DNA from: an uncultured Collinsella sp.
GTDB lineage: Bacteria; Actinomycetota; Coriobacteriia; Coriobacteriales; Coriobacteriaceae
Direction: 5' to 3'
Assembly (NCBI GenBank): GCA_900556205.1
Contig: USNX01000020.1
Coordinates: forward strand, 1 to 11,253
DNA: 11,253 bases
The translations under genes were made by a program, and so were the position numbers. A model generated the notes under the pieces. The model worked only from the letters and a program-made list of their open reading frames with translations. It made no database searches and was not told the origin of the DNA. Below are positions 1 through 7,722 of this stretch, in pieces (position 1 is the first letter of the stretch; every line of letters begins with the position of its first letter).

Positions 1-1
1 G

Positions 2-3000
2 AGCGGCGCCGAGGTTTCGGATTCCGGGAGCGCGCCTGCAGCTAGTGCCGCCACTACAGAGGCAGCAACTGGCGACGAAGGCTCGGCGACGGGGGAGAGC
101 CCTGCCACGAGCGAGCAGTCTTCGACGGCATCCGCTGGCCAAGCAGGATCTGCCGCCGCGGCTGCCGTCCAGACAGAGAACCCGACAGAAACTGGCGATG
201 TCGTCAAGAAGCAAATCGAGGTCTCGTTCTCGATTATCGGCACCGATGCCGACGGCAAGGCTCAGACCTGGGTGGCGCCTACGCAGCTCAAGCTCGACGA
301 GGGCGCGACGGCTGCGGATGCCTTCATTAAGCTGCAGGAGAAGACGGGCTTCAAGGCGAAGTACGATCCGAACACGGCATACGGTTTCTACCTCGAAAGC
401 ATCACCTCCCCGAGCGATGGCCGCACGCTTGCCTACGATCCGACGACTCATGCCTACTGGCAGCTGTTCGTCGACGGCGCGTCTTCCTCGGTTGGCGCGA
501 GCAGCGTCAAACTCACCCAGGGGCAGAAGATTGAGTTTGCCTATACGGCTGGTAGCGCGTCCCCTGTCGTTAAGGACCAGCTTGCTGCGAATGTGACCGT
601 CATTGGTCGCGATGCCCAGGGCAAGACTCAGACCTGGGTCGACAACGCGCAGTATGTGGTGACGTCCGGTTCGAGCGCGCTTGATCTTACGAAGGTCGCG
701 CTTGAGGCGAATGATATTGACGCCGTTGCTGCGGGCTCCTTCATTCTGAGCCTTAAGTACAACGGTGTTGAGCTGGGTACGCCCCAAGATTATTCGACCT
801 ATTGGCAGCTGTTTATCAACGGCAAGTCGAGTGACTATACGGCGGACAATGTCACCATCCATGCTGGCGATACCGTCACGTGGTTCTACGGTGGCTGGGG
901 AGACCAGTTGCCGTCCGATTCTGTCCATGCTTCCGTTCAGGTGCTTGGCAAGGACAAGGACGGCAAGCAGCAGGTTTGGGCTTCGACGGGCCAGACGAGT
1001 CTCAAGGCGGGCTCTACTGCTAAGGACCTGTTGGAGCAGACTGGTCTTAAACTCAAAGCTACAGAAGAGTCTTGGGGTTGGTACCTTAGGGGCATTACCT
1101 CGCCGCTTGACGGTAAGACCTATTGTGGCTCTGATGCTGCGACCAATAGCTATTGGCGCTTCTACGTAAAGGGCAAGTCCGACGCAAAGTACAAGTTCGC
1201 CGACGTTGGCGCTGGTGCCTACGAGCTCCATGAGGGTGACGCCGTCACCTTTATGTATGCTGGCGACAGCGATGCCCTCCCTGGTCAGGTGCTTGGATCC
1301 GCCGATATCATCGGCCCCGATGTCAACGGCAACAATACTCGCTGGGGCTCGGCAAGCAATGTTTCCCTGCCCGAAGGCTCTACGGCTCAGGACCTTATTG
1401 AGACGGTTCTGAAGGCGAAGGGCATTGATTACAAGGCCTCCCAGAGTGGTGCATACTGGTCCATTACTTCGCCGTTCGAAGACAAGTCTTACGGCTATGA
1501 TGGTGCGACCGGTAAATACTGGCATCTGTATATCAACGGAGAGTCCTCATCCCTCTGTGCCAACCAGGTCACGCTCAAGAGCGGCGACAAGGTTACATTT
1601 GCCTACACCACCGAAAAATCGCCCATGCCCGATCCCGACAAGATTGTCGTGGACCCGAGCGCGACGACTCCTGATTGGGATGCCGAGTGGGCCGGCTACG
1701 GCAACAGCGGCAACGGCTCGACCGTAACGGATGCCAAGACGCCTGCGCAGGCCGCCGGTCTTAAGTGGGCCTTCGATTGGAAGGCCGAGTCTGGTCAGCA
1801 GTATGCCAACTGCAGCGAACCTGTCATCGCTAACGGTTTTGTGTACATCGCGACCGAGAACGAGCTCATTAAGATCGATTCGTCCACGGGCAAAAAGGTT
1901 GCCTCTGCGCCGCTTGCCTCCAAGGTGAGCTATACCTCTCGTCCGATTTATACCAATGGCCTTATCATCGTTCCGCTCAACGGCGGTGCGGTCCAGGCGA
2001 TTACTGCAGACAAGCTGATCTGCAAGTGGCTGACGCCCGGTTTGACGGACTTGACGCAGAGCTCCTGCACCGTCGTTTCGGACGGCGAGTACGTCTATGT
2101 TGGTACGGTCGATATTTCGTATGACGAGAATTACAACGCGACCTACGGCAACGGCTCCTTTGCACGCATTAAGATTGCCACGGGCGAAGTTTCTTGGCAG
2201 AACATCGACCCTACCGAGGGCTATTACTGGACTGGTGCGGCTTTGACGGATAAGTATGCCATCGTTCCTACGAGCGCGGGTACGCTTAAGTGCATTGATA
2301 AGACGACGGGCGATGTCGTTTCGACCATGGAGCTCGGCGCTGTCGCAAATGCCGATTGCATTGCCGATCCGTCCAATGGTTCGACCTTCTATCAGATGAC
2401 GCACGACGGAAAGCTCCATGTGATTTCGCTTTCGGCGAAGGGTGTGCTGAGTGCACAGAAGACGGTTGATCTGGGCCTTACGAATAATCTGAGCGCCCCT
2501 GCGGTGTTTGGTGACAATCTGATTGTCGGCGGACAGACGGCTACGGGCTCTGCTCTGGTTCTCTATAACCTGAAGACGGGTAAGACCACGATGGTCGCTG
2601 CTGCCGACGGCAAGGCGCTGCCGGCTGGCCTCAACGGTATTGCTGCTACTCCGCTGGTGAGTGTTCAGGGCGGCAAGACCTATGTGTACTTCACCGTTAA
2701 CAGCGCGGATAGCAAGGATTACGTCAACTACTCTGCTGGTGGTGGCGTGTATCGCTATACGCTCGGCGATGCAGAGGCGACGCAGATTTATGATGCGGCT
2801 GGCCATTACCAGTACTGTGACTCTCCGGTCATTGCCGATGCATCTGGCAACCTGTACTACATCAATGACTCGGGCACGCTGTTCAAGCTCGGGGCCGTTG
2901 AGTCTTGGACGGTTGCCTTTAATTCCAACGGCGGGTCTGCTTGCGACACTAAGTTTGTTGCTACGGCCGACGGCAAGCTGGTCAAGCCGGCCGATCCGAC

Positions 3001-3580
3001 GCGCGATGGCTACACTTTCGGCGGTTGGTTCACCGATGAGGCTTGCGCGCAGGCGTATGACTTCAGTACGCCGGTGACGGCCGATCTGACGCTGTATGCC
3101 AAGTGGACCAAGAATGCTGTTAACCCTGGCGGCAATGGCGGTTCTGGCTCCAATGGCGGCAATGGTGGCGCTGGCAACGGTTCCGGCGCTGGCGCTGGCA
3201 CGGGCACGGGTTCCGGCTCCGGCACGAAGGGCCAGCAGACTGGCGGCGCTGTCGCTCCGGGTCATAAGCCGATGACCAAGACGACGGTGTCGACCAAGAC
3301 CGAGACCAAGGACAACAAGTCCAACAAGAAGGACTCCGATAAGTCCGATAAGAAGGACGAGAAGAAGTCTGACAAGAAGTCTGACAAGAAGGACAGCAAG
3401 TCCGACAAGAAGTCCGATTCCAAGTCTGATACGGGTGCTGCTTCCACGACCACTGCTAAGAAGCCCTCTAGTGCTTCCGAGCAGGAGACTGGCGCCAACC
3501 CGCTCGCCATTGTTGGCGTTGCCGCCGGCGTCATCGGTCTCGCCATCGTCGGCGTGTTCGTGTTCACCAAACGTCGGTAG
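2..3580 (+). CDS. Large cell-surface protein: four DUF4430 domains, beta-propeller, InlB repeat, C-terminal anchor (5' partial)
   Basis: The frame is open from the left edge to TAG at 3578-3580, giving 1192 visible residues; the true start and signal peptide lie outside the window. A GTG at 272 is internal and not the real start. Visible order: a Ser/Ala/Thr/Glu-rich stretch (residues 1-70); four DUF4430-like domains (about 72-538), each with a YW..(Y/F)(V/I).G motif and a G(D/Q)...F.Y strand at the end; a PQQ-type beta-propeller (about 558-967) with repeated blade motifs such as PVIANGFVYIAT and STGK; one InlB B-repeat (about 968-1039) ending in GGWFTDEA and LTLYAKW; a Gly/Asn/Ser linker (1040-1080); a Lys/Asp/Ser stalk (1098-1143); and a hydrophobic segment near 1167-1189 followed by KRR. 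The layout is that of a wall- or membrane-anchored extracellular binding or adhesion protein. The ligand is unknown. DUF4430 resembles the C-terminal domain of transcobalamin, so cobalamin-like ligands are a hypothesis only. It is cotranscribed with the next gene. Confidence 0.88.
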   Translation, partial: SGAEVSDSGSAPAASAATTEAATGDEGSATGESPATSEQSSTASAGQAGSAAAAAVQTENPTETGDVVKKQIEVSFSIIGTDADGKAQTWVAPTQLKLDEGATAADAFIKLQEKTGFKAKYDPNTAYGFYLESITSPSDGRTLAYDPTTHAYWQLFVDGASSSVGASSVKLTQGQKIEFAYTAGSASPVVKDQLAANVTVIGRDAQGKTQTWVDNAQYVVTSGSSALDLTKVALEANDIDAVAAGSFILSLKYNGVELGTPQDYSTYWQLFINGKSSDYTADNVTIHAGDTVTWFYGGWGDQLPSDSVHASVQVLGKDKDGKQQVWASTGQTSLKAGSTAKDLLEQTGLKLKATEESWGWYLRGITSPLDGKTYCGSDAATNSYWRFYVKGKSDAKYKFADVGAGAYELHEGDAVTFMYAGDSDALPGQVLGSADIIGPDVNGNNTRWGSASNVSLPEGSTAQDLIETVLKAKGIDYKASQSGAYWSITSPFEDKSYGYDGATGKYWHLYINGESSSLCANQVTLKSGDKVTFAYTTEKSPMPDPDKIVVDPSATTPDWDAEWAGYGNSGNGSTVTDAKTPAQAAGLKWAFDWKAESGQQYANCSEPVIANGFVYIATENELIKIDSSTGKKVASAPLASKVSYTSRPIYTNGLIIVPLNGGAVQAITADKLICKWLTPGLTDLTQSSCTVVSDGEYVYVGTVDISYDENYNATYGNGSFARIKIATGEVSWQNIDPTEGYYWTGAALTDKYAIVPTSAGTLKCIDKTTGDVVSTMELGAVANADCIADPSNGSTFYQMTHDGKLHVISLSAKGVLSAQKTVDLGLTNNLSAPAVFGDNLIVGGQTATGSALVLYNLKTGKTTMVAAADGKALPAGLNGIAATPLVSVQGGKTYVYFTVNSADSKDYVNYSAGGGVYRYTLGDAEATQIYDAAGHYQYCDSPVIADASGNLYYINDSGTLFKLGAVESWTVAFNSNGGSACDTKFVATADGKLVKPADPTRDGYTFGGWFTDEACAQAYDFSTPVTADLTLYAKWTKNAVNPGGNGGSGSNGGNGGAGNGSGAGAGTGTGSGSGTKGQQTGGAVAPGHKPMTKTTVSTKTETKDNKSNKKDSDKSDKKDEKKSDKKSDKKDSKSDKKSDSKSDTGAASTTTAKKPSSASEQETGANPLAIVGVAAGVIGLAIVGVFVFTKRR
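215..1615 (+). repeat. Four tandem DUF4430-like domain repeats (coding)
   Basis: Four diverged domain copies begin near 215, 587, 926 and 1295, a period of about 110-125 codons. Each opens with a (V/I)(I/L)G.D..GK-type strand (IIGTDADGK, VIGRDAQGK, VLGKDKDGK, IIGPDVNGN). Each then has a (E/A)G(S/T)(T/A) helix start, an ITSP or similar loop, a central YW motif (YWQLF, YWQLF, YWRFY, YWHLY) and a final GD or GQ beta-strand. The copies are similar in protein but clearly diverged in DNA, which suggests old duplications. Domain assignment is by motif pattern, not by a profile search. Confidence 0.75.
3295..3431 (+). repeat. Lys/Asp/Ser stalk of short degenerate codon repeats
   Basis: This in-frame low-complexity coding stretch is built from units such as GACAAGAAGTCT and AAGAAGGAC, giving repeated DKKS and SDKK peptides. 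It links the extracellular domains to the C-terminal anchor. Near-identical 12-base units around 3370-3410 could change in number by replication slippage without shifting the frame. The second gene of the operon has a stalk of similar composition. Confidence 0.7.
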
Positions 3581-3584
3581 GTGA
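3579..3584 (+). promoter_or_regulatory. Ribosome binding site overlapping the upstream stop codon
   Basis: AGGTGA matches the AGGTGA part of the extended Shine-Dalgarno sequence and overlaps the TAG stop of the upstream gene. Its position suits a GTG start at 3590 better than the in-frame GTG at 3581, which it overlaps. Translation of the two genes is therefore probably coupled. Confidence 0.55.
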
Positions 3585-3589
3585 GGGCT

Positions 3590-4519
3590 GTGTCCAATAA
3601 ATCCAAGGACGCTGACCCCAAGCAACCAAATTCCTCGTTCATTCAGTTCGACGATGCAAAGCAACAGGGCGCCGCTTCGGCGGCGTCCGTCCCTCGACGG
3701 AAGGCGCTTACTGGCGTCCTGACCGCCGCGTGCGTTGCGCTGATTGTCATATCGCTGGGCTTCGTCCATCCTTCCGAGAGCGGCGCCTGGTCCATTGACT
3801 GGATCGTTCAGACCGTGACGGGGGAGAGCGTCGTCGCGAAGGACGCCAAGGGGTCTGACTCGACCGTCGCTTCGGGTAAAGCTGGCTCCAAGGATTCCAA
3901 ATCTTCGGATGGTGCGAACGACGAGTCTAAGGGTTCGGATAAATCTGACTCTAAGAAGGAGTCCGAGTCTTCGGACAAGGAATCAAACAAGGGCTCGGAT
4001 AGCAAAAAGTCCGAAGACAAGGATGGCAAGAAGTCTGGAGAGAAGAACAGCAATAAAAAGACCGACGGCAATCAGTCGACTTCTCAGAACTCGACTTCTT
4101 CTGGCGGGGCCGGCTCTACGCCTGGCGCCTCCTCCTCATCCAGCGGGGCATCTTCTGCCCCCGATAACGGCAACGCCTCTACTGGCGACCAGGGCGGCTC
4201 GCAGGAGTCCAACTACGTAACGGTGACGGTTTCGGTCACATCGAGCGCTGTGGGCAATCCCGTGTCCTCTGGTGGCACCTTTACCTTTAACGAAGGCGCT
4301 ACCGTTTACGATGCCCTGTGCGCGCTGGGCCTTTCTGTCAACGCACACGGCTCGTCGTACGGCACGTATGTTTCCGCGATTGGTGGTTTGGCCGAGAAAC
4401 AGTACGGCGGCACGAGCGGATGGATGTACTCCGTCAACGGCACAACGCCCATGACGGCCTGTAGTAACTACGTTCTCTCAAACGGCGACAACGTAGTCTG
4501 GTATTACGTTACAGGCTAG
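3590..4519 (+). CDS. N-terminally anchored DUF4430 domain protein
   Basis: The product is 309 residues. It has a polar cytoplasmic N-terminus with a PRRK motif, then one membrane span (about residues 39-59, ALTGVLTAACVALIVISLGF). A long Ser/Lys/Asp/Gly-rich disordered stalk follows (about 65-205), and one DUF4430 domain forms the C-terminus (about 209-309). That domain carries the canonical elements EGATVYDAL, GWMYSVNG and SNGDNVVWYYV. The topology is a signal anchor with the domain outside the cell. The start was chosen from the AGGTGA site at 3579-3584; an in-frame GTG at 3581 would add three residues. Only 9 bases separate it from the upstream stop and a terminator follows, so the two genes form an operon ending here. 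The domain could capture a small ligand or bind the upstream protein; neither is proven. Confidence 0.85.
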   Translation: MSNKSKDADPKQPNSSFIQFDDAKQQGAASAASVPRRKALTGVLTAACVALIVISLGFVHPSESGAWSIDWIVQTVTGESVVAKDAKGSDSTVASGKAGSKDSKSSDGANDESKGSDKSDSKKESESSDKESNKGSDSKKSEDKDGKKSGEKNSNKKTDGNQSTSQNSTSSGGAGSTPGASSSSSGASSAPDNGNASTGDQGGSQESNYVTVTVSVTSSAVGNPVSSGGTFTFNEGATVYDALCALGLSVNAHGSSYGTYVSAIGGLAEKQYGGTSGWMYSVNGTTPMTACSNYVLSNGDNVVWYYVTG

Positions 4520-4541
4520 AGGCCTCGACATAGCGCGCCAG

Positions 4542-4579
4542 ACGGGCGGTTCGGACAAACATCCGGGCCGCCCGTTTTT
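4542..4579 (+). terminator. Rho-independent terminator of the DUF4430 operon
   Basis: A 14-bp stem (4542-4555 with 4562-4575, two G-U pairs) has a 6-base loop and runs into a five-T tract at 4575-4579. It lies 22 bases after the stop of the second DUF4430 gene. Confidence 0.88.
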
Positions 4580-4613
4580 CGTGCGAATGGGACTGGGTCG
4601 CCGGATCTCTCGG

Positions 4614-4652
4614 CAAACAAAAAACCGGTTGGAACGGGAATTCCAACCGGTT
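4614..4652 (-). terminator. Rho-independent terminator of the fbp-gtrA-like operon
   Basis: A perfect 12-bp inverted repeat, AACCGGTTGGAA at 4623-4634 and its complement at 4641-4652, has a 6-base loop. On the minus strand it is followed by TTTTGTTTG. It lies 26 bases downstream of the minus-strand gene ending at 4679. Confidence 0.85.
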
Positions 4653-4678
4653 ATACATTCAAGCAAATAGTGAATCGA

Positions 4679-5086
4679 CTACGACCGTGCGCCCTCGAGG
4701 AAGAAGCGGCGGCTGAAGTAGTTGTACCAGGTGACGAGGAACGTGGCGATGGCCTTCATGGCCTGGTAGCCGATGCTCAAAAACGTGACGCCCACAAACA
4801 TGTACAGGTCGTTGAGGCCCAGGCCGATCACCGACAGGATGGTGAAGATCGTGAACTCGCGCTTGCGGCTCATGCCCTCGCGATGGTCGAACACGTACTT
4901 CATGCTGAGCCAGTAGTTGACCACGACGGACGTGATAAACGAAACCGTGGTGCTCATCAAAAAGTCGAGGTGGAACAGCTCGACGAGCGCAATAAGCATG
5001 CCCCAGTCGATGCCAAAGGAGATAAGACCCACGACGGCAAACTTGAGGAACTGCTTGGTATGAGGTTGTGCCAGCGCCTTGCGCAC
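4679..5086 (-). CDS. GtrA-like membrane protein (paralogue 1)
   Basis: The product has 135 residues with four predicted membrane spans, the usual GtrA (PF04138) size and topology. Family features include FLKFAVVGLISFGIDWG in the first span, NYWLSMKYVF after the second, EGMSRKREF.IF before the third, and YNYFSRRFFLEG at the C-terminus. Known GtrA proteins are thought to flip polyprenyl-phosphate-linked sugars for glycosylation of cell-surface polymers; the substrate here is unknown and no glycosyltransferase lies beside it. The start is GTG at 5086; the frame is open back to 5128 without another usual start codon, and the RBS is weak. The gene is closely related to the next GtrA gene upstream, pointing to tandem duplication. 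It probably shares the fbp transcript unless the hairpin at 5234-5285 stops it. Confidence 0.88.
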   Translation of the reverse strand: MRKALAQPHTKQFLKFAVVGLISFGIDWGMLIALVELFHLDFLMSTTVSFITSVVVNYWLSMKYVFDHREGMSRKREFTIFTILSVIGLGLNDLYMFVGVTFLSIGYQAMKAIATFLVTWYNYFSRRFFLEGARS

Positions 5087-5233
5087 GTAATCACATCCAA
5101 TGCGTTGATGAATCGAGCAGAGGATACTTTAGAGCTTTTGCAAGGGAAACGTAAGGTCTTTGCCAAGAACTATACGAACTCGTCAAATTTTCAAGAGCTA
5201 ATCCGCAGACGTTGAAAAATTGCCCGTAAACGA

Positions 5234-5285
5234 ACGATGCCCACGGGCGATACTGTACTGAGCGCGCATTGTCCGTGGGCATCGT
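5234..5285 (-). terminator. Long-loop hairpin between the two GtrA-like genes
   Basis: A perfect 13-bp inverted repeat (5234-5246 and 5273-5285, core GATGCCCACGG) encloses a 26-base loop. On the minus strand it begins 19 bases after the first GtrA-like gene and is followed by the weak T-rich TTCGTTT, with a further T run about 20 bases downstream. It may be a terminator or attenuator, or an RNA-stabilising structure. The large loop is atypical for a terminator. Confidence 0.5.
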
Positions 5286-5304
5286 AAGGTTGTAAGGTTG
5301 CGAG

Positions 5305-5700
5305 TTACTTGGTCTCGTCGCCCTCCAGGAAGACCTTTCGGGTCACAAAGTTGTAGACCATGACAAGCGCGGTGGCGCAGATCTTGGCGATATTGGCCTC
5401 GAGTCCCAGGCCGGCGTTGAGTGTCAGCACGATACCGTCGTTGAGTGCCAGGCCGATCACGGACAGCACGACAAAGATGATGAACTCGCGGCGGCGGCTC
5501 ATGCCTTCCTTGTGCGCAAACACGTACTTCATGCTTGCGAGGTAGTTAAAGATGAGTGAGACGATAAAGCCGCTGGTGTTGGCGATTAGGATGTTGAGGC
5601 CCAGACCGTAGTGGAGCAGATTCATAATGCCAAAGTCGATAACCGTGGCAGTGACACCGACGACGCCAAATTTCATGATCTGCGCAAGGAGCTTTTGCAT
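5305..5700 (-). CDS. GtrA-like membrane protein (paralogue 2)
   Basis: The product has 131 residues and four membrane spans. Family signs are QIMKFGVVGVTATVIDFGIMN, FNYLASMKYVFAHKEGMSRR, LSVIGLALND and YNFVTRKVFLEG. It is presumed to move lipid-linked sugar across the membrane; the substrate is unknown. The start was placed at ATG 5700, preceded by AAGGCAGGT, which gives a typical GtrA N-terminus (MQKLLAQIMKF). An in-frame TTG at 5763 would add 21 residues and begin 15 bases after the fbp stop. The gene follows fbp on the same strand with no strong terminator between, so they are likely cotranscribed. It shares the SMKYVF.H.EGMSR.REF block with the GtrA-like gene downstream. Confidence 0.88.
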   Translation of the reverse strand: MQKLLAQIMKFGVVGVTATVIDFGIMNLLHYGLGLNILIANTSGFIVSLIFNYLASMKYVFAHKEGMSRRREFIIFVVLSVIGLALNDGIVLTLNAGLGLEANIAKICATALVMVYNFVTRKVFLEGDETK

Positions 5701-5764
5701 GGTACCTGCCTTAGGGTGGCGCCGGGACGCCGTGGGGATGACAAACTCAGCAAGTTTAGCCAAT

Positions 5765-5778
5765 CCCCGTAGGCGGGG
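5765..5778 (-). other. Small hairpin directly after the fbp stop
   Basis: CCCCG at 5765-5769 pairs with CGGGG at 5774-5778 around a 4-base loop, abutting the fbp stop codon. No T tract follows on the minus strand, so it is unlikely to terminate transcription. It may affect mRNA stability or hide the alternative TTG start of the next gene at 5763. Confidence 0.35.
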
Positions 5779-7695
5779 CTAGGCGCGCTCCTCAATAGCA
5801 CCGTTTCTATATGCATCGAGCAACTGGCGCAGGTCCTGGATCTGGCTGCGGATCTTGGCGCCAGTATCGGTGTCGCTCACCATGCGGCGACGGTCTGCTT
5901 GGTCAAAACGGTTGGTCTCGCTTTCGATGTCCACATTGCGCGTGAGTGCCTCGGCAACCGTCGTAAAGGCCCGGTGCGACTTGAGGCGGCAGCCGCGCGA
6001 GCTCGAGATGAGCGTATAGCCGGCGATACCCGTCTTGGGATGGTAAGCGCGGCAGAAGCCGCCATCGATGACCAGCAGCTTGCCCTCGGCGCGGATGGGC
6101 TGCTCGCCCTTGGTGGTTTTAACGGGCGTGTGGCCGTTGATGATGTGGCCGGTCGGTGAACATGCCATGGGCGCGACGCCAAACTCGCGCATGATGTCAT
6201 CGCAGACCGAGGGCGACTTGGTAAGCGTAAAGTACGGGTCCATCGGCTCGACCCAGGTGCTCTTATCGGCGATATAGGCGCGCTCAAAGGTGCGCACCAG
6301 GCGTCCGCTGGCGGGTGAGTTAAAGCCAATCCACAGGTACCACATCCAGTCGAGAGCGTCGCGGTCGCCCACGCGCCAGGCGCGGCGGGCGATGTGGTCG
6401 CAAAAATCGAGATAATCGCGGCCAGCGTGCCAGGTGCCCAGGCAGTTCATGCTGCTAAAGGTGCCGTCTTCGTTGAGCGGCACGCAGCCGTGGAATAGCA
6501 GGTTGCCGTTGGCGACCTTGTACATCGAGCCATGGGAATAGAGGAAATCGATATGGCGACGCAGGTGATCGGCGGTGACAAACTCGGACACGAGCTTGTC
6601 GATGATGTGCTGCTCCTGGGGCGTGAGCGTATAGGGGTCCGCCGGGTCGACGGTGGGGAAGTCGTTGGTCGTGAGCGGCCACACGCTGCCGTCGGCGAGC
6701 GTGACCGTGCCGGTGTCGTGATCGATCTTGTCGAGTAACAGGCGGTCGGTCATATCGAACTCGGGGTGGCGCTGGATAATCTGGCCCTCGAGCTTAAAGA
6801 GTAGCACGTTGATGGCCTTGATCAGCGGGGTGATGGACTCACCGGCGGTGTAGGTAGCATCGGCAAAGGCGACAAGCTCACGCAGCGAGATACCGTAATC
6901 GTTCTCGAGGATCTCGTAATTGTCGTAGCGTAGGTTGTTGCGCAACACCGTGGCGATGCAGGCGGGCTCACCGGCCGCAGCACCCATCCACAGTAGGTCG
7001 TGGTTGCCCCACTGGATGTCGAACGAATGGTAGGTGAGCAGACGGTCCATAATCTTGGCCGCGCCGCCGCCGCGGTCGAAGATATCGCCCACCAGGTGCA
7101 GGTGGTCGACGGCCAGGCGCTTGATGAGTGAGGCGAGCGACTCGATAAAGTCGTCGGCGCTGGCGGTCTCCAGGATGGACTCCACGATGCGCTCGTGATA
7201 GCGCACACGATAGTTGTTCTCGTCCGGGTGCGTGTGCAACAACTCGTCGATGATGTAGGCGTAATCGCGCGGGATGGCCTTACGCACCTTGGAGCGCGTG
7301 TAGCGGCTCGAAAGCGAGCGTGCGACCATGATGAGCTGGTCAAGCATCGTCTTGTACCAGGTTGGCGAGTCCTCGCGCTGGCTGCGGACCAGCTCGATCT
7401 TCTCGCGCGGGTAGTAGATGAGCGTGCACAGCTCGCCCTTTTCGTCAAAGGAGAGCGTGTCGCCAAAAATCTCGTCGACATGCTCGCGCACGACGCCCGA
7501 GCAGTTGTTGAGGATGTGCATAAAGGCTTCGTACTCGCCATGCACGTCGCTCATAAAATGCTCGGTGCCCTTGGGCAGGTTGAGGATGGCCGAGAGGTTG
7601 ATAATTTCGGTAAACGCGGATTGTTCGGTGGGGAACTGTCTCGACAGCAGGCGTAGATACTTGAAGTCTTGCGGGTTGCGATCGAATGCGACCAT
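5779..7695 (-). CDS. fbp: Fructose-1,6-bisphosphatase class III
   Basis: The 638-residue product hydrolyses fructose 1,6-bisphosphate to fructose 6-phosphate and phosphate, the committed step of gluconeogenesis, in the cytoplasm (EC 3.1.3.11). Length and motifs fit the Firmicutes-type class III enzyme (PF06874), which has a calcineurin-like metallophosphatase core. SDVHGEYEAF lies at residues 49-58, GDIFDRGG at 203-210, WGNHDLLW at 229-236 and INGHTPVK at 519-526; their Asp, His and Asn residues are the expected Mn/Mg ligands. The start is ATG 7695, preceded by GGAAGG at 6-base spacing and giving the usual VAFDRNPQDFKYLRLLS N-terminus. An in-frame start at 7740 would add 15 atypical residues and lie inside the operator-like inverted repeat. 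The gene heads a minus-strand unit with two GtrA-like genes. No frameshift or missing motif was seen. Confidence 0.96.
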   Translation of the reverse strand: MVAFDRNPQDFKYLRLLSRQFPTEQSAFTEIINLSAILNLPKGTEHFMSDVHGEYEAFMHILNNCSGVVREHVDEIFGDTLSFDEKGELCTLIYYPREKIELVRSQREDSPTWYKTMLDQLIMVARSLSSRYTRSKVRKAIPRDYAYIIDELLHTHPDENNYRVRYHERIVESILETASADDFIESLASLIKRLAVDHLHLVGDIFDRGGGAAKIMDRLLTYHSFDIQWGNHDLLWMGAAAGEPACIATVLRNNLRYDNYEILENDYGISLRELVAFADATYTAGESITPLIKAINVLLFKLEGQIIQRHPEFDMTDRLLLDKIDHDTGTVTLADGSVWPLTTNDFPTVDPADPYTLTPQEQHIIDKLVSEFVTADHLRRHIDFLYSHGSMYKVANGNLLFHGCVPLNEDGTFSSMNCLGTWHAGRDYLDFCDHIARRAWRVGDRDALDWMWYLWIGFNSPASGRLVRTFERAYIADKSTWVEPMDPYFTLTKSPSVCDDIMREFGVAPMACSPTGHIINGHTPVKTTKGEQPIRAEGKLLVIDGGFCRAYHPKTGIAGYTLISSSRGCRLKSHRAFTTVAEALTRNVDIESETNRFDQADRRRMVSDTDTGAKIRSQIQDLRQLLDAYRNGAIEERA

Positions 7696-7722
7696 GAAAC
7701 ACCTTCCGATGGAGCTGGTAAA

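Noticed and set aside
45..596. A 183-residue plus-strand frame rich in Arg and Ser
   Set aside because: It overlaps the surface protein gene in another frame and has the shadow composition typical of GC-rich DNA.
1547..3769. A 740-residue open frame on the minus strand
   Set aside because: It lies antisense to the DUF4430 gene, has no family motifs, and mirrors the repetitive Lys/Asp/Ser stalk as runs of Leu/Val. It is a codon-bias shadow.
4957..5166. An alternative frame that might extend the N-terminus of GtrA paralogue 1 by a frameshift
   Set aside because: The GTG-started frame already has a full-length GtrA domain and matches its paralogue from the first span, so no frameshift is needed.
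5140..5190. A TTGACG/TATAGT pair on the minus strand ahead of GtrA paralogue 1
   Set aside because: The spacing is far too short for a sigma-70-type promoter and no better pairing was found.
6822..7541. A 239-residue minus-strand frame inside fbp
   Set aside because: Out-of-frame with the well-supported fbp; Ser/Thr/Arg-rich shadow.
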